A stretch of 6,957 nucleotides of DNA from Pseudomonadota bacterium (GTDB taxonomy: Bacteria > Pseudomonadota > Gammaproteobacteria > Burkholderiales > Burkholderiaceae_B). The notes below the pieces were generated by a model that did no database searches, was not told the DNA's origin, and worked only from the letters and a program-made list of their open reading frames with translations. This document shows positions 5,396 to 6,957 of the stretch, in pieces (positions within the stretch are counted from its first letter, which is position 1; each line of letters starts with the position of its first letter). Location of the stretch: contig JAEYVD010000113.1 in the NCBI GenBank assembly GCA_023432075.1, positions 1 through 6,957 of the forward strand. Reading direction: 5' to 3'. Position numbers and translations under genes: made by a program.

Positions 5396-6077
5396 TTTCA
5401 ATCTGCTTTTCTGGCCAGCCGCGACCGTCGCCGCCTACGTCTGCGCGCGTCTGTTCTACCGCCGCTACGCCTACTGGTGGACATCCACGCTGGTCGTCGC
5501 GCCCGCGCTCCTGCTGACGCTGGCCATCCAGCTGCATACCGGCTATCGCGATTACATGTCCGGGTCGCACTGGCTGATGGCGATGCTGGGCCCGGTCATC
5601 GTGGCGTTCGCCTTGCCGCTGTATCAGCAGCGCGCCCTGATCCGGCGCTACTGGCCGGTGCTGGCCGCCGGCGTGGCCGTGGGCAGCGGCATCGCGGGCG
5701 CCAGCGCATGGCTATTGGGCAGCCTGCTGGATTTGCCGCCGGATCTGCGGCTCAGCCTGTTGCCGCGTTCGGTCGCCACGCCGTTCGCCGTGGCGGTGTC
5801 GTCCCACGTGGGCGGCGTGCCTGATCTGACAGCCGTCTTCGTGATCGTGACGGGAGTCTTTGGCGCGGCCATCGGCCAGCTCATGTGCCGGTGGCTGCCG
5901 CTGCGCTCGGCGCTGGCGCGCGGCGCGTTGTTCGGCATGGGGGCGCACGGGGCTGGCACGGCCAAGGCCCGCGAGCTGGCCGCCGAGGAGGGCGCGGTCG
6001 CGGGCCTGGTGATGGTGATGGCGGGCCTGTTCAACGTGCTGGTCACGCCGGCCGTCGTGGTGGGGCTGCTGGCCTGA
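5385..6077 (+). CDS. CidB/LrgB family membrane protein (partner of the CidA-like gene)
   Basis: This encodes 230 residues, the normal LrgB length (PF04172; YohK in E. coli), and is strongly hydrophobic with about six or seven membrane segments. Family signatures appear in order: LGPVIVAFALPLY (68-80), PRSVATPFA (127-135), GVFGA (157-161) and GMGAHGAGTAKA (184-195). The N-terminus has two extra aromatic-rich helices before the core. It works with the preceding CidA/LrgA protein in the inner membrane; in Gram-positives the pair modulates murein hydrolase activity and autolysis, and related proteins (for example plant PLGG1) transport glycolate/glycerate. The role in Gram-negative bacteria is less clear. 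The start at 5385 overlaps the upstream stop by 11 bp, a tight operon. Its stop is 8 bp from the 3' end of the convergent LysE-family gene. Confidence 0.93.
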   Translation: MRPDFNLLFWPAATVAAYVCARLFYRRYAYWWTSTLVVAPALLLTLAIQLHTGYRDYMSGSHWLMAMLGPVIVAFALPLYQQRALIRRYWPVLAAGVAVGSGIAGASAWLLGSLLDLPPDLRLSLLPRSVATPFAVAVSSHVGGVPDLTAVFVIVTGVFGAAIGQLMCRWLPLRSALARGALFGMGAHGAGTAKARELAAEEGAVAGLVMVMAGLFNVLVTPAVVVGLLA

Positions 6078-6085
6078 GCGGCCAA

Positions 6086-6730
6086 TCAACGCAGCAGTTC
6101 CAGCGCGACGGGATACAGCGAGGCAACCAGCAGCAGGGCCATGCCCACATTGAAGGCGCGGATGGCGGCGGGCCGGTGCAGGACGCGGCGCAGCGCCGTG
6201 CCGAAGGTCACCCAGATGCCGATGCTGGGCAGGTTGACGACGCCGCAGACCAGCGTCGCAATCACCAGATTGGCGAAGAAGCCGTTCTGCGGCGTGTAGG
6301 TGGCCACCACGCCCACCGCCATCACCCAGGCCTTGGGATTGACCCACTGGAACGCGGCGGCTTGGAGGAACGTGAACGGCTTGCCGCGCGCCTCGCCCTC
6401 GTCCAGCGGACCGGAGTTGGCGATCTTCCACGCCAGGTAAAGCAGATAGGCCGCGCCAGCGTACTTCAGGACGGTATAGAGGGCGGGCGTCTGCTGAAAC
6501 ACCGAACCCAGGCCGATGCCGACCAGAAAGATCATCAGCGTGAAGCCCAGGTTCACGCCCAGCAGGTGCGGCACGCTGCGCCGGAACCCGAAGTTCAGCC
6601 CCGACGAGGCCAGCATGACGTTATTGGGGCCGGGCGTGATCGAGCTGACCAGCGCAAACAGCGCCAGCGGACCCAGCAGGGAAAGTGAGGCCAGCGGGAC
6701 GTCGGCCCAATTGGCAGGAAGCAGGTTCAT
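6086..6730 (-). CDS. LysE/RhtB family amino-acid exporter
   Basis: This encodes 214 residues, the usual family size (PF01810), with about six membrane helices. The diagnostic SSITPGPNN segment (29-37) lies after the first helix and NPKAW (131-135) in the middle of the protein, as in RhtB/LysE exporters. Members export amino acids or related metabolites (lysine, threonine, homoserine, leucine) or quorum signals across the inner membrane; the substrate cannot be read from sequence. I chose the ATG at 6730 because AAGGA lies 7 nt upstream. The frame is open further to 6823, but that part is an arginine-rich shadow of the EamA gene. Its ATG overlaps the stop of the upstream EamA-family gene in an ATGA, indicating one operon with coupled translation. 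Its 3' end meets the CidB/LrgB gene tail to tail. Confidence 0.93.
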   Translation of the reverse strand: MNLLPANWADVPLASLSLLGPLALFALVSSITPGPNNVMLASSGLNFGFRRSVPHLLGVNLGFTLMIFLVGIGLGSVFQQTPALYTVLKYAGAAYLLYLAWKIANSGPLDEGEARGKPFTFLQAAAFQWVNPKAWVMAVGVVATYTPQNGFFANLVIATLVCGVVNLPSIGIWVTFGTALRRVLHRPAAIRAFNVGMALLLVASLYPVALELLR

Positions 6731-6957
6731 TTCGGGGTCCTTACGATGGCGCGGCGTCCGCCGGCAATAACGGCGATCTCGGCGGCGGCAAACACGAACG
6801 TCGTCGCCTCCACGGTTTCCCAAAACACCAAACCAGCGGCCACGACGGTAAGGAAGGGTTGCAGCAATTGCACTTGTCCGACCCGGGCAATTCCGCCGGC
6901 GGCCAGGCCGCGATACCAGGCGAAAAATCCCAGGAACATCGAGCCGAAGGCCAGGTA
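6727..6957 (-). CDS. EamA/DMT-family transporter, C-terminal end only
   Basis: This is partial: the gene runs off the right edge and ends with TGA at 6727-6729, so only about 76 residues are visible. They show the last two or three helices of an EamA (drug/metabolite transporter) protein: FGSMFLGFFAWYRGLA, then a helix with RVGQVQLLQPFLTVVAAGLVF, given here in part, and a final helix AAAEIAVIAGGRRA. The QVQLLQPFLTV segment followed by a short acidic turn (WETVEA) and a final helix is typical of the second EamA repeat. These proteins move small metabolites or amino acids; the substrate is unknown. Its stop overlaps the start of the LysE-family gene by 4 bp, so two exporters of different families are probably co-expressed. 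The promoter lies outside the window. Confidence 0.85.
   Translation of the reverse strand, partial: YLAFGSMFLGFFAWYRGLAAGGIARVGQVQLLQPFLTVVAAGLVFWETVEATTFVFAAAEIAVIAGGRRAIVRTPK
6738..6742 (-). promoter_or_regulatory. Ribosome binding site of the LysE-family gene
   Basis: AAGGA on the minus strand, 7 nt before the ATG at 6730, lies inside the last codons' downstream flank of the EamA-family gene start/stop junction and decides the start over the longer open frame. Confidence 0.7.

Noticed and set aside
6065..6097. Possible bidirectional terminator between the CidB and LysE genes
   Set aside because: GGCC-TGAGC-GGCC (6071-6083) with an outer CTGCT/AGCAG pairing is only a short stem, interrupted by a large bulge, and no T-run follows on either strand.

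Overview
The window is about 65-70% GC by eye, densely packed and fully coding, with gene content typical of a betaproteobacterium of the Alcaligenaceae (Achromobacter/Bordetella-like). That placement rests on composition, protein style and gene families, not on a database match. I see no RNA genes, insertion sequences, CRISPR arrays or phage genes. Codon use looks uniform, so this reads as chromosomal backbone rather than an island.

Left part (1-1590), envelope lipid modification. It holds the C-terminal end of a probable membrane glycosyltransferase (+), a small GtrA-type membrane protein (-) that overlaps its tail, and a ChbG/HpnK (YdjC-fold) carbohydrate deacetylase (+) that starts 36 bp from the GtrA gene. 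Glycosyltransferase plus GtrA-like flippase plus deacetylase is the set of activities described for the Bordetella lgm system, which puts glucosamine on lipid A phosphates. That pathway is my best inference here.

Middle part (1577-3943). A LysR regulator (-) is divergent from a PACE-family drug/biocide efflux gene (+), the same arrangement as aceR/aceI of Acinetobacter. The 110 bp between them contains a perfect palindromic T-N11-A box. A lipoprotein-like alpha/beta hydrolase (-) abuts the 3' end of the efflux gene.

Right-middle part (4007-6077). A second LysR regulator (-) is divergent from a CidA/LrgA-CidB/LrgB pair (+). The first gene of the pair is holin-like and the two overlap by 11 bp. 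The intergenic region carries a textbook CTAT-N11-ATAG LysR box and a second copy of its left arm 44 bp downstream, placed where a LysR-activated promoter would be expected.

Right end (6086-6957). A LysE/RhtB-family exporter (-) follows the C-terminal end of an EamA/DMT-family transporter (-), with an ATGA start/stop overlap.

Every convergent gene pair either overlaps (41 bp, 14 bp) or is separated by only 4-8 bp, with no recognisable intrinsic terminator. No gene-free stretch exceeds 110 bases. I did not find evidence of a wholly new system; the most informative items are the two LysR operator regions and the Lgm-like cassette.
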